The notes under the pieces are model-generated. The model did not search any database and was not told the DNA's origin. It worked only from the letters and a program-made list of their open reading frames with translations. The position numbers were made by a program, and so were the translations under genes. Below are positions 1 through 7,762 of a stretch of DNA of 14,718 nucleotides, piece after piece. Positions within the stretch are counted from its first letter, which is position 1. Each line of letters starts with the position of its first letter. Source of the DNA: Sulfurimonas sp. (lineage in GTDB: Bacteria; Campylobacterota; Campylobacteria; Campylobacterales; Sulfurimonadaceae); assembly GCA_027047745.1 (NCBI GenBank), contig JALTUB010000245.1:1-14718 (forward strand). The letters are read 5' to 3'.

Positions 1-96
1 TTCTTGGGTTTTGGAGAGAATGCTGGTAAAATTGCAGGTAAATTAAAAGCACCACTTCAGTTGTGGATATTTAAACCTAAAAAGAGAGAAAATTGA
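1..96 (+). CDS. 3' end of an unidentified protein-coding gene upstream of recR
   Basis: Frame 1 is open from the window edge to a TGA at 94-96, encoding 31 residues that include GFGENAGKIAGK and end in the basic tail IFKPKKREN. The final TGA overlaps the recR TTG start by four bases (TTGA), the usual mark of a translationally coupled operon, which supports this frame as coding. The fragment is too short for me to assign a family. The Gly/Ala/Lys-rich stretch followed by a hydrophobic patch and a Lys/Arg-rich end could be the C-terminus of a membrane-associated protein, but that is a guess. The 5' part lies outside the window. Confidence 0.6.
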   Translation, partial: FLGFGENAGKIAGKLKAPLQLWIFKPKKREN

Positions 97-662
97 ACTC
101 ATCATTAGAAAAATTTAACCGTTTAGTAGATGCACTTCAAGAGTTGCCAACTATAGGTAAAAAATCAGCAACAAGATTGGCTTATTTTATGGTTATGAAT
201 GACTCTTTTGTCGGCTTAAAAATATCACATGCCATAGAAGATGCTCTTGGTAGTCTTAAAAAATGCAGTGCTTGTGGTGGTATGAGTGAAGATGAGATAT
301 GCTACATCTGTTCTGATGAGAGGCGTGATGATACACTTTTATGTATAGTTGAAAATGCAAAAGATATACTTCTTTTAGAAGAAAATGGACTTTTTGATGG
401 TCGTTATTTTGTACTTGATTCGCTTGAAGAGTTAAGTATATCTCATCTTGAAAAACTTGTTCAAAATGGCATCAACGAGATTTTATTTGCCCTAACTCCA
501 TCTATAGCAAATGATGCTGTGATACTTTATATAGAAGATAAATTAAGCTCTCATGCTATAAACTTTACTAGAATCGCACAAGGCGTTCCAACTGGTGTTA
601 GTTTGGAAAACATCGATATATTATCACTTACTAGAGCTTTAGAAGATAGAGTTAGAGTTTAA
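93..662 (+). CDS. recR: Recombination mediator protein RecR
   Basis: RecR works with RecO (and RecF) to load RecA onto SSB-coated single-stranded gaps. The 189 residues match the usual length of about 190-200. In order there is a helix-hairpin-helix segment (about 8-32, LPTIGKKSATRLA), a four-cysteine zinc finger (C58, C61, C70, C73), a Toprim domain starting at about residue 81 (LLCIVENAKDILLLEE, then GRYFVL), and the conserved C-terminal block IAQGVPTG near 161-168. The start is TTG, coupled to the upstream gene by a 4-base overlap, with a weak purine-rich RBS (AGAGAG) just before it. The LSPLDGxGP element common after GRYFVL in other bacteria is absent; from memory this is also true of Campylobacter RecR. 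The stop lies inside the 3' end of convergent aroE. Identity is secure. Confidence 0.95.
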   Translation: MNSSLEKFNRLVDALQELPTIGKKSATRLAYFMVMNDSFVGLKISHAIEDALGSLKKCSACGGMSEDEICYICSDERRDDTLLCIVENAKDILLLEENGLFDGRYFVLDSLEELSISHLEKLVQNGINEILFALTPSIANDAVILYIEDKLSSHAINFTRIAQGVPTGVSLENIDILSLTRALEDRVRV

Positions 663-1443
663 AACTTTTTTGCATCTCTCGTTTTATATCTTCTTTTTGT
701 AGTTCGCCTTGAACAAAGAGTTCATTTGCTAGAACCCCTTGACCTAAAAGCATATCAGCACCATCTTTATAAGTTATATTTTTCTCTTTTGCAAGTTTTA
801 AAAAAGGTGTTAGCTTTCCATATATAGCATCAGCTACATATTTAGTGTTGTTCAATATATTTTCTACAATCTTTTTTGGTGCTGGTAGATTTTCATCTTT
901 AAGACCTGCACTCGTTGTGTTTACAACTAAGTCAAATTGTTCTGTTTTAAAATCACTCCAAGTATAGGTTTCACACTCTAGGTTTTTAAAATAATCTAGT
1001 CTTGATAAACTTCTATTTAAAACACTTACTTGTAGATTTTCTTCTAAAAAACGAGAGACTAGGGCTTTTGCCGTACCACCAGCACCTAAAACTAAAATAG
1101 TTTTTATGTTTTTAAATTCACTGATAGCATACATGAAGCCATCTGCGTCAGTGTTGTAGCCTATAAGTTTTCCATTCTCATTCACTAAAGTATTGACAAC
1201 ACCAACTTTTTTGGCAAAACCTCTTACTTCATCACAAGCATGAAAGGCAGCTTCTTTATGAGGAACTGTTACATTTGCACCAGATAAACCAAGTGCGAAA
1301 AAAGTATCTTTTAGTTTGTCTCCATCAATAAGATGAGTTCTTGTATAACAGGCATTGTAGTTTAAGTTTTTAAAAACGCAGTTGTGCATAAGAGGGGATA
1401 GGGAGTGCGAAACAGGGTCTCCAAAAATAGAAAATATTTTCAT
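652..1443 (-). CDS. aroE: Shikimate dehydrogenase (NADP+)
   Basis: AroE reduces 3-dehydroshikimate to shikimate with NADPH in the cytosol, the fourth step of the shikimate pathway. The 263 residues are normal length. Shikimate-binding SHSLSP lies at 12-17, the catalytic Lys is K63 in NVTVPHK and the catalytic Asp is D99 in NTDADG. The Rossmann glycine loop GAGGTA is at 120-125, followed by the NADPH phosphate-contacting NRSLSR (143-148), NTTSAG (175-180) and the C-terminal GQGVLANELF. I chose the ATG at 1443. An in-frame TTG directly before it (1446) would add one residue, and neither has a clear Shine-Dalgarno sequence. Only 5 nt separate it from the trpE stop, so translation is probably coupled. 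It is the last gene of the leftward run and overlaps recR tail to tail by 11 nt. Confidence 0.95.
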   Translation of the reverse strand: MKIFSIFGDPVSHSLSPLMHNCVFKNLNYNACYTRTHLIDGDKLKDTFFALGLSGANVTVPHKEAAFHACDEVRGFAKKVGVVNTLVNENGKLIGYNTDADGFMYAISEFKNIKTILVLGAGGTAKALVSRFLEENLQVSVLNRSLSRLDYFKNLECETYTWSDFKTEQFDLVVNTTSAGLKDENLPAPKKIVENILNNTKYVADAIYGKLTPFLKLAKEKNITYKDGADMLLGQGVLANELFVQGELQKEDIKREMQKSFKL

Positions 1444-1448
1444 CAAAA

Positions 1449-2855
1449 CTATTTATCTAAATCTTGTAAAGAGTGTATAAGAGCACCTAATTTGTTCTCA
1501 ACTTCAAGATACTCTAGTTCATTTACACTATCTGCAACTATACCAGCCCCAGCTTGAAGTATAACTTTATCCTCTTTGACCATAGCTGTTCGTATGGTGA
1601 TGGCACTGTCCATATTTCCATCAAAACCAAAGTAAGCGATACTACCACTATAAAAGCCTCGTTTAAGTCCTTCATACTCTGCGATAAGCTCCATAGCTCT
1701 TATCTTCGGCGCTCCTGTCATAGTTCCTGCTGTGTATGTTGCCATAAAGAGGTCAAACATATCCTTATCTTCTCTAAGTTCTGCCGTCACATCTGAAACT
1801 ATATGCATAACATGAGAAAACCTCTCTATATGCATCATGTCTTCTACTTTTACACTTCCAGTTTTAGCAACTCTTCCAACATCATTTCTACCTAAATCTA
1901 TAAGCATAAGATGTTCTGCTAACTCTTTTGGATCAGCTAAAAGTTCATCTTCTAGCTCTTTATCTCTCTCTCTTGTTGCACCTCGTTTACGAGTTCCAGC
2001 GATAGGGCGAAGAAGAAGTTCTCCATCATTTAAACGAACCATTACCTCAGGGGATGAGCCAACTATATTAAAGTCTTCATACTCCATTAAAAACATATAT
2101 GGAGATGGATTTTTTGCTCTTAAAATACGATAAAAACTAAAAGGGTCAACTTTTATATTTCTTGTGAAACGGTTGGTCATAAGTATTTGAAATACATCAC
2201 CACTTTTTATCTTCTCTTTTGATTTCTCTATCATCTCAAAAAATTTCTCTTTTGAATGAGCAAATGAGCCTTTGTCTGAACCCATATTGTAAACTCTATG
2301 TTTATATGTGTAAGTGCTTTTTAGATTGTCATGAATAGTTTCAAACTTCTCTTTGTATTCTACTATCGTACTTATAAGAGTGATTTGATTGTTTTTATGA
2401 GAATAAACTAACATAATTTTAGGTAATATTAGGTCTAAATCTGGAGTGTTTAATTCGTCTTCTAGGTTATCCATACTAGAACCAAGTTTTGGCTCAAATA
2501 CTTTAACCATATCATAGCCAATATACCCAATAAAGCCATCCACAAAACCGACTTTTAACTCTTTTACAGCTTCTTTGTAGATTGAAGTGTCTATATTTTT
2601 ATAGTAATCTTTTAAAAATGTAAATGGACTTTCATCTTTAGTGTGTTTTACTCCATTTTCATCTGTATATACTGTTTTGTCATCTATATACTGTAGTCTT
2701 TGTCTTGCACCTATACATATAAAACTATAGTTTCCTTCGCTCTGTCCAGCACTCTCTAAAAGGTAAGAAATTTCACCTTTAAACATCTCTTTCATTTTAG
2801 AATAAACAGCAATAGGCGCTAACTGGTCGAGTGTAAATTGTTTATAATATATCAA
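1449..2855 (-). CDS. trpE: Anthranilate synthase component I
   Basis: TrpE converts chorismate to anthranilate using ammonia delivered by the glutamine amidotransferase subunit TrpG, which is not in this window. This is the first committed step to tryptophan. The 468 residues carry the N-terminal LLES element (32-35), part of the tryptophan feedback site, and a complete chorismate-binding domain: PIAGTRKRG (284-292), EHLMLIDLGRND (314-325), TAGTMTGAPK (375-384) and GAGIVADS (436-443). The PIAGT form, rather than PIKGT, favours TrpE over PabB. The start is TTG at 2855, preceded by the strong RBS AGGTGAG, which overlaps the stop region of the SPOR gene 10 nt upstream. No Trp-rich leader peptide or attenuator is visible, and no other trp genes adjoin it. 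A bifunctional role with PabA-type partners cannot be excluded. Confidence 0.93.
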   Translation of the reverse strand: MIYYKQFTLDQLAPIAVYSKMKEMFKGEISYLLESAGQSEGNYSFICIGARQRLQYIDDKTVYTDENGVKHTKDESPFTFLKDYYKNIDTSIYKEAVKELKVGFVDGFIGYIGYDMVKVFEPKLGSSMDNLEDELNTPDLDLILPKIMLVYSHKNNQITLISTIVEYKEKFETIHDNLKSTYTYKHRVYNMGSDKGSFAHSKEKFFEMIEKSKEKIKSGDVFQILMTNRFTRNIKVDPFSFYRILRAKNPSPYMFLMEYEDFNIVGSSPEVMVRLNDGELLLRPIAGTRKRGATRERDKELEDELLADPKELAEHLMLIDLGRNDVGRVAKTGSVKVEDMMHIERFSHVMHIVSDVTAELREDKDMFDLFMATYTAGTMTGAPKIRAMELIAEYEGLKRGFYSGSIAYFGFDGNMDSAITIRTAMVKEDKVILQAGAGIVADSVNELEYLEVENKLGALIHSLQDLDK

Positions 2856-2865
2856 ATCTCACCTA

Positions 2866-3492
2866 CTAAAGTTTTACTAAAAAAGCACCAGGCTCTATTT
2901 TGGCACGAATAATTCTTCTTGCATCTTTTGCAGCTTGTCTAGTTTTAAACGGTCCTACAAGCACTTTGTTTAGCTTATTTACTTTATGATACTTGTATTT
3001 ATAGCTTAAATCTTTGATAGATTTTAGAAACTTTTTATTTGGTGCATATTTTGAGAAAGAACCAACCTGAATATAGTAGTTTCCTGTTGCTGGTTTTTTT
3101 ATTGCTCTTGTTTTAGTCTTGATAACTTTTTTAACAACAGTTTTTTTAGGTTTAGTAACCACAGCAACTTCTTCTTGCACGCTTTCTTGTTTTAGTTTTT
3201 TTGCAATCTGTTCAAGATTTTCATCACTGTTACTTGGTTTTTCCTCAACAACTGCAACATCTTTAAAAAGAGGTTCTTCGGATACTGCTATCGTTTTAGA
3301 CTTTTCTGGTTGAGGAGGAAGAGCTGCTTTAGGTAGATTGTCAGTTCCAGTAGAGCTAAGAGAGTTCATTAGCATTACAACAACTACAAGTATAATACCA
3401 AGAGTAGCAACGGCCAATATTATCTTTTTATTGGAACTTGTTGAGTTTCCTTTGTTTAGTATAATATCATTTAATTCGTTTTTTTCTTCCAT
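2866..3492 (-). CDS. SPOR-domain inner-membrane protein
   Basis: SPOR domains bind denuded glycan strands of septal peptidoglycan, so a role at the division site or cell envelope is likely. From the chosen ATG the protein has 208 residues: a short cytoplasmic N-terminus, one membrane helix (about 24-43, IILAVATLGIILVVVV), a low-complexity Pro/Glu/Lys periplasmic linker (about 50-135) and a C-terminal SPOR domain (about 138-208, with YYIQVGSF and KVLVGPFKTRQAAKDARRI). The start at 3492 is supported by the strong RBS GAGGAGAAG just upstream. Longer in-frame starts at 3513 and 3579 lack an RBS, and the latter would overlap the preceding gene. It occupies the position of Campylobacter Cj0404 as I recall it. 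The exact partner in division is unknown. Confidence 0.85.
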   Translation of the reverse strand: MEEKNELNDIILNKGNSTSSNKKIILAVATLGIILVVVVMLMNSLSSTGTDNLPKAALPPQPEKSKTIAVSEEPLFKDVAVVEEKPSNSDENLEQIAKKLKQESVQEEVAVVTKPKKTVVKKVIKTKTRAIKKPATGNYYIQVGSFSKYAPNKKFLKSIKDLSYKYKYHKVNKLNKVLVGPFKTRQAAKDARRIIRAKIEPGAFLVKL

Positions 3493-3538
3493 AATCTTCT
3501 CCTCAGGTTTCATTTTATTAATAATAGCAAAAAATAAC

Positions 3539-4081
3539 TTACATGTGCTTTGACCAAGATGCTCCACGCTCTTTTGCATAAACTTCGTAAGGGAGAGTTA
3601 AAATATTGTACTCATCAGGCATATCTGCATTTGGAAACATTCTCCACTGTTTTGGTTGCTTTGCAGCTAGTTTCATACTTATCATTTTACCTAGTTGTAT
3701 CGCTTCTTGTAAAGTAGTATGACCCTTGTGAATATAAACATGAAGGTGACCCTTTGTTTTTGTCTCATAAGCAGTAAAGTTTATATACCCCTCTTCACGA
3801 AGTAAAAGTTGTGTTCTATGATAAAAGCGTTCAGGGTCTCTTCCGTTGTAGTCAATCACAATATTTTCAACAATCCCTCTCTTATCTACAACAGAGTGAG
3901 CAACAGTAATCTCACCCTTTATATGTTTGTTGATAACAGATTGGTTAAGTGGAGCATTTATTTTTTCAAACTTATTGTAAAATGTTCGACCTTTAAAAGT
4001 TAGCTTGTTTACTACAGAAGTTTTTTTCTCCCAGTAGTGGTCGCTAACCATTTTAATAAGTTTTAAATCCATCGCAGTCAT
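3539..4081 (-). CDS. DUF1882 conserved protein, possible primase-polymerase-like fold
   Basis: This 180-residue protein has no established function. I recognise it as DUF1882, found next to glyA in Campylobacter and Helicobacter (I recall Cj0403 and HP0184). Conserved-looking blocks are VENIVIDYNGRDPERFYHR (71-89), ETKTKGHLHVYIHKGH (106-121) and the C-terminus LPYEVYAKERGASWSKHM. The order acidic strand (ID77YN79), then KGHLH114VYI, then an acidic segment (D153, D156) resembles archaeo-eukaryotic primase motifs hDhD, SGxGxH and a third acid, with Asn in place of the second Asp. From memory the HP0184 structure was grouped with the prim-pol fold; I could not check this. The ATG at 4081 has AAAAAGG seven bases upstream; a second Met at codon 4 is possible. 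It lies 12 nt after glyA. Confidence 0.8.
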   Translation of the reverse strand: MTAMDLKLIKMVSDHYWEKKTSVVNKLTFKGRTFYNKFEKINAPLNQSVINKHIKGEITVAHSVVDKRGIVENIVIDYNGRDPERFYHRTQLLLREEGYINFTAYETKTKGHLHVYIHKGHTTLQEAIQLGKMISMKLAAKQPKQWRMFPNADMPDEYNILTLPYEVYAKERGASWSKHM

Positions 4082-4093
4082 GATAAAGCCTTT

Positions 4094-5341
4094 TTAGTAA
4101 GTCGGTTGGTTGTAAATTACAAAATTTTGTGCTAACTCTTTTAGTTCACTTTTAATTTTAGCTTGAAGCTCAGTGTTGCTAATATCATCTAAAACATCAG
4201 CCATTTTATTTGCTATAAGTTCAAACTCTTTTTCTTTCATACCTCTGCTTGTAAGAGCAGGACTTCCAACTCTTATACCTGAAGTTACAAAAGGACTTCT
4301 TGTTTCGCCTGGAACAGTGTTTTTGTTGATAGTTATACCTGCATTTCCAAGAGCTGCATCAGCATCTTTGCCAGATATTTCTTTGCCCACAAAAGATACA
4401 AGGATTAGGTGGTTGTCAGTACCACCAGATACAACATCATAACCACGCTCTATCAACACTTCACCAAGTATTTTTGCATTTGCTTTTACTTGTTTTGCAT
4501 AATCTTTCCATTGAGGAGATAAGTTGTGTTTAAATCCAACTGCTTTTGCAGCGATAACATGAACTAAAGGTCCACCTTGAAGAGCTGGAAATATAGCAGA
4601 GTTAATCTTCTTAGCTATATCCTCATCGTTTGTCATAATCATACCACCACGAGGTCCACCAAGTGTTTTATGTGTTGTAGTAGTTACAACATGAGCGTGA
4701 GGAAATGGGCTAGGGTGTTCACCTGCAGCAACTAAACCTGCGATATGAGCGATGTCTGCAAAAAGTATAGCTCCAACCTCATCAGCAATCTCACGAAACT
4801 TAGCAAAATCAATCTCACGAGCATAAGCACTTGCACCACAAACAATTATTTTTGGTTGCACTATTTTAGCTATATCTAATACTCTATCATAGTTGATACG
4901 ACCATCAAGTTCAACACCGTAAGTAAAAGAGTGATAGTTTTTACCAGAAAAACTTGGTTTACTTCCATGTGTTAAGTGACCACCATGACTTAAATCCATT
5001 CCGAGTAGTTTATCACCAGCTTTTAATAGTGCTGCATAAACTGCACCATTTGCCTGACTTCCAGAGTGTGGCTGTACATTTGCATAGTTACATCCAAAAA
5101 GCTCACAGGCTCTATCTATCGCTAACTGCTCAACGCCATCAGCATACTCACAACCACCATAGTAGCGTTTTTGTGGATAACCTTCTGCATATTTGTTTGT
5201 AAAAACACTTCCCATAGCTTCCATAACTGCTGGAAGTGTGAAGTTCTCACTTGCTATCATCTCTAAGTGATCTGTTTGTCTCTCTAGCTCTTTTTCGCAT
5301 AGATTAAATACTTCTTCATCAAACTCTTTTAAAAAACTCAT
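4094..5341 (-). CDS. glyA: Serine hydroxymethyltransferase
   Basis: GlyA is a PLP enzyme that interconverts serine plus THF with glycine plus 5,10-methylene-THF, the main source of one-carbon units. Its product feeds (through MetF) the methyl donor used by the neighbouring MetE. The 415 residues match the family. E53 in YAEGYP and the RYYGG motif (59-63) are present, D196 in FADIAHIAG pairs with the PLP ring nitrogen, and the PLP-binding Lys is K225 in VVTTTTHKTLGGPRGG. The ATG at 5341 is preceded by an AAGGAA RBS and by its own TATAAT promoter (5376-5381). It leads the cluster DUF1882-SPOR-trpE-aroE, whose gaps are 46 nt or less. Confidence 0.97.
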   Translation of the reverse strand: MSFLKEFDEEVFNLCEKELERQTDHLEMIASENFTLPAVMEAMGSVFTNKYAEGYPQKRYYGGCEYADGVEQLAIDRACELFGCNYANVQPHSGSQANGAVYAALLKAGDKLLGMDLSHGGHLTHGSKPSFSGKNYHSFTYGVELDGRINYDRVLDIAKIVQPKIIVCGASAYAREIDFAKFREIADEVGAILFADIAHIAGLVAAGEHPSPFPHAHVVTTTTHKTLGGPRGGMIMTNDEDIAKKINSAIFPALQGGPLVHVIAAKAVGFKHNLSPQWKDYAKQVKANAKILGEVLIERGYDVVSGGTDNHLILVSFVGKEISGKDADAALGNAGITINKNTVPGETRSPFVTSGIRVGSPALTSRGMKEKEFELIANKMADVLDDISNTELQAKIKSELKELAQNFVIYNQPTY

Positions 5342-5375
5342 GAGGTATATTTCCTTGTAATATTATAATTGAGTG

Positions 5376-5381
5376 ATTATA
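5376..5381 (-). promoter_or_regulatory. Predicted sigma-70 promoter (-10 box) of glyA
   Basis: A perfect TATAAT on the minus strand lies 35 nt upstream of the glyA ATG, preceded by TTGCG and AT-rich DNA with no clear -35 box, as is usual for Campylobacterota promoters. Transcription would begin near 5369, giving a leader of about 28 nt that holds the AAGGAA ribosome-binding site. It would make glyA and the genes after it at least partly independent of metE. Confidence 0.6.
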
Positions 5382-5427
5382 CGCAATATTTGATAATAAT
5401 TGACTGAATAAAAACTTTTTACTTTTG

Positions 5428-5454
5428 AGAGATGAACTATTTAAGTTCATCTCT
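5428..5454 (-). terminator. Perfect 11-bp hairpin at the metE stop codon, possible terminator
   Basis: AGAGATGAACT (5428-5438) and AGTTCATCTCT (5444-5454) are perfect reverse complements around a 5-nt loop. The stem includes the last metE codons and its TAG stop. In the minus direction it is followed by CAAAAGTAAAAAGTTTTT, so a U-run exists but only after about 12 nt rather than immediately. It may be a weak intrinsic terminator, or an mRNA 3'-end-stabilising or processing structure between metE and glyA. The hairpin is directly visible; its function is inferred. Confidence 0.5.
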
Positions 5455-7707
5455 AACTATTTTAACGGCTTTTACCATGTTTTGTAAACTTGGTTTGACT
5501 TCCTTCCATTTTCTTGTTTTGAGTCCACAATCTGGGTTAATCCAAAGTTGCTCTTTTGGTAATACTTCTAAAAGTAGTTCTATCTGTTTTACTATCTCTT
5601 CTACAGATGGGATACGAGGTGAATGAATATCATAAACACCCGGACCTACCTCTTGTTTATAACCACTCTCTTGAAAAATCTTTAAGAGTTTATTACCACT
5701 TCTAGCAGTCTCTATGGAGATAACATCAGCGTCCATAGCTTCTATAGTTTTTATGATAGTGTTAAAATTACTATAACACATATGCGTATGAATCTGAGTT
5801 TTATCCCACGCACTGCTAACTGCTAACTTAAAGTCTCTTACTGCCCATTTTTCATAGAGTTTTATCTTTGCTTCTCTCAAAGGATAGCCCTCTTTAAATG
5901 CAGCTTCATCAACTTGGATTATCTTGATACCTGCTTCTTGTAAATCGTTTATCTCATCACTAATGGCAAGTGCAATTTGCTCTGAGACTTCACTTCTTGG
6001 TTTATCATCTCTTACAAACGACCAGTTTAGTATTGTTACAGGTCCTGTTAGCATTCCTTTCATGATGCTGTCTGTTTGTGCTTGTGCATAAGTTGTCCAA
6101 TCTACTGTCATGGGATGTGGACGAGAGATGTCACCATATATAAATGGAGGTTTGACACAACGACTACCATAGCTTTGCACCCAGCCATTTTGACTAAAAC
6201 CATATCCTTTGAGTTGTTCCCCAAAATACTCAACCATATCATTTCGCTCTGGCTCACCATGCACTAAAACTTCAAGCCCACACTCTTCTTGAAATGAAAC
6301 ACACTCTTTGATATAGTTTTTAATCTCTTTGTCGTACAACTCTTGGCTAAGTTTTCCTTGTTTATACTCTCTTCTAGTTTTTCTAAGTTCATCTGTTTGA
6401 GGAAAAGAGCCTATAGTTGTTGTAGCTAAATTTTCATATCCTAAGAGAGATTTTTGTAGTTTTATTCTTTTTGAGTAAGCTGTTTGTCTCTCTCGTTTGT
6501 CAATGTTTTTAACTCTCTTTTGTACCTCTTTATCATGAATGATAGGCGATGTTTTTCTACTTTCATTTGCTTTTTTATTTTTAAGGACTTCAGCTTTTTG
6601 AGTAGTGCTTAGTTCCTCTTTAAAAAAGAGTTTAGAGATTAAAAATATCTCATCTAGTTTTTCATTTGCATAACTTAGCCAGTTTTTTATATCTGCATCC
6701 ATCTTTTGTTCATATTTAAGGCTAAATGGTGAATGAAGTAGAGAACAAGAAGATGAGACTATAATATTGTCTTTTGCAATAGTTTGAGCTATCTCTTCAA
6801 GTAGATTAAGTGTAGCGTTAAAATCATTTTTCCAAATATTTCGTCCATTTACAACACCTGCTATAAGTTTTTTATCACTTTTAGAGAGAAGTTGTAGTAT
6901 CTCTAAATTCTCTTGTCCATATAAAAAGTCAAGCCCAATTCCCCAAATAGGAGTATGAAGTAAAATTTTACTTGCTTCGTTAGAGTGTTCAAAGTAAGTA
7001 GTAACTATCATCTTAATCTTTGAACTAATATTGGCAAGTCTATCATAAGTTGGTTTTATAAGACTAAGCACTTTTGCTTCATTGTCTTTAGCAAATATAG
7101 GCTCATCTATCTGAAGTGTGATAGTTTCATCAAGTTCTGCTAACTCTTGTAAAAGTTCTTCATATATTTTTAAAACCTTGTCATGAGAGGTATAAACATC
7201 AGCTCCATCGATGTTTTTAGAGAGTCCTAAAAATGTTAATGGACCAATGAGATTGATTTTTGTTGTTATGCCTAGCTCTTTTGCTTCTTTGTACTCAGAG
7301 ATTATCTTACTTGCGTTAAGTTGATAGTTATCTTCTGCACTTAGTTCTGGAACTATGTAGTGATAGTTTGTGTTGAACCATTTTGTCATCTCCATCGCAG
7401 TTGCTGTTTTTGTTCCTCTTGCCATGGCAAAGTATAGAGTTTCATCGCTAAGTGCTTTAAATCTTTGTGGAATAGCACCGAGCATGACGGCAGTATCTAG
7501 CATGTTGTCATAGAGTGAAAAATCATTAGAGCTTATAAAGTCAATCCCAGCATCTTTTTGATATTTCCAGTGTCGCTCTTTTAAGACTTTTGCTACTTTT
7601 TGAACTTCATCAAATGAGCAGTTATTTGCCCAAAAACTCTCCAATATTTTCTTTAACTCTCTTTGTTCCCCAATTCTTGGGAAGCCTATTACATAATTTT
7701 TTTGCAT
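5437..7707 (-). CDS. metE: Cobalamin-independent methionine synthase
   Basis: MetE transfers the methyl group of 5-methyl-THF (polyglutamate) to homocysteine to make methionine without B12. The 756 residues are full length: an N-terminal barrel (about 1-350), a charged linker rich in Lys/Arg (about 365-425) and the catalytic C-terminal barrel (about 426-756). The zinc ligands are visible as H642 and C644 in THMCYSN, E666 in VISIETARS and C727 in NPDCGLKTR. The substrate-contacting IQVDE (597-601) is followed by AAFKEG where most homologues have PALREG. The ATG at 7707 has the RBS AAGGA. The gene sits between lysS and glyA, which I recall as adjacent in Campylobacter and Helicobacter, so it appears inserted into an older order. 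It has its own TATAAT and an unusual upstream region. Confidence 0.96.
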   Translation of the reverse strand: MQKNYVIGFPRIGEQRELKKILESFWANNCSFDEVQKVAKVLKERHWKYQKDAGIDFISSNDFSLYDNMLDTAVMLGAIPQRFKALSDETLYFAMARGTKTATAMEMTKWFNTNYHYIVPELSAEDNYQLNASKIISEYKEAKELGITTKINLIGPLTFLGLSKNIDGADVYTSHDKVLKIYEELLQELAELDETITLQIDEPIFAKDNEAKVLSLIKPTYDRLANISSKIKMIVTTYFEHSNEASKILLHTPIWGIGLDFLYGQENLEILQLLSKSDKKLIAGVVNGRNIWKNDFNATLNLLEEIAQTIAKDNIIVSSSCSLLHSPFSLKYEQKMDADIKNWLSYANEKLDEIFLISKLFFKEELSTTQKAEVLKNKKANESRKTSPIIHDKEVQKRVKNIDKRERQTAYSKRIKLQKSLLGYENLATTTIGSFPQTDELRKTRREYKQGKLSQELYDKEIKNYIKECVSFQEECGLEVLVHGEPERNDMVEYFGEQLKGYGFSQNGWVQSYGSRCVKPPFIYGDISRPHPMTVDWTTYAQAQTDSIMKGMLTGPVTILNWSFVRDDKPRSEVSEQIALAISDEINDLQEAGIKIIQVDEAAFKEGYPLREAKIKLYEKWAVRDFKLAVSSAWDKTQIHTHMCYSNFNTIIKTIEAMDADVISIETARSGNKLLKIFQESGYKQEVGPGVYDIHSPRIPSVEEIVKQIELLLEVLPKEQLWINPDCGLKTRKWKEVKPSLQNMVKAVKIVRDELK

Positions 7708-7727
7708 AGGTATATCCTTTTGTCTTT

Positions 7728-7760
7728 TTAGTTTTTGTATGTGTTAGTTTAGATTAGTTT
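7728..7760. repeat. Three direct repeats of TTAGTTT in the metE leader
   Basis: TTAGTTT occurs at 7728-7734, 7744-7750 and 7754-7760 (AAACTAA on the metE strand), spaced 16 and 10 nt apart, between the predicted metE -10 box and its RBS. They could be binding sites for a regulator or RNA-binding protein, but in DNA this AT-rich three short copies may be chance. Confidence 0.3.
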
Positions 7761-7762
7761 TT

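Noticed and set aside
1554..2133. Plus-strand frames of 80 and 98 codons inside trpE
   Set aside because: They are antisense shadows of a well-supported gene, rich in Ser/Leu/Cys runs, with no family resemblance.
2856..2900. Trp leader peptide or attenuator before trpE
   Set aside because: Only 10 nt separate the SPOR stop from trpE; there is no room for a leader and no Trp-codon run.
2866..3579. Longer 237-residue version of the SPOR protein
   Set aside because: It would overlap the DUF1882 gene by 41 nt and has no RBS. The ATG at 3492 has a strong GAGGAG site and gives a normal short cytoplasmic N-terminus before the membrane helix.
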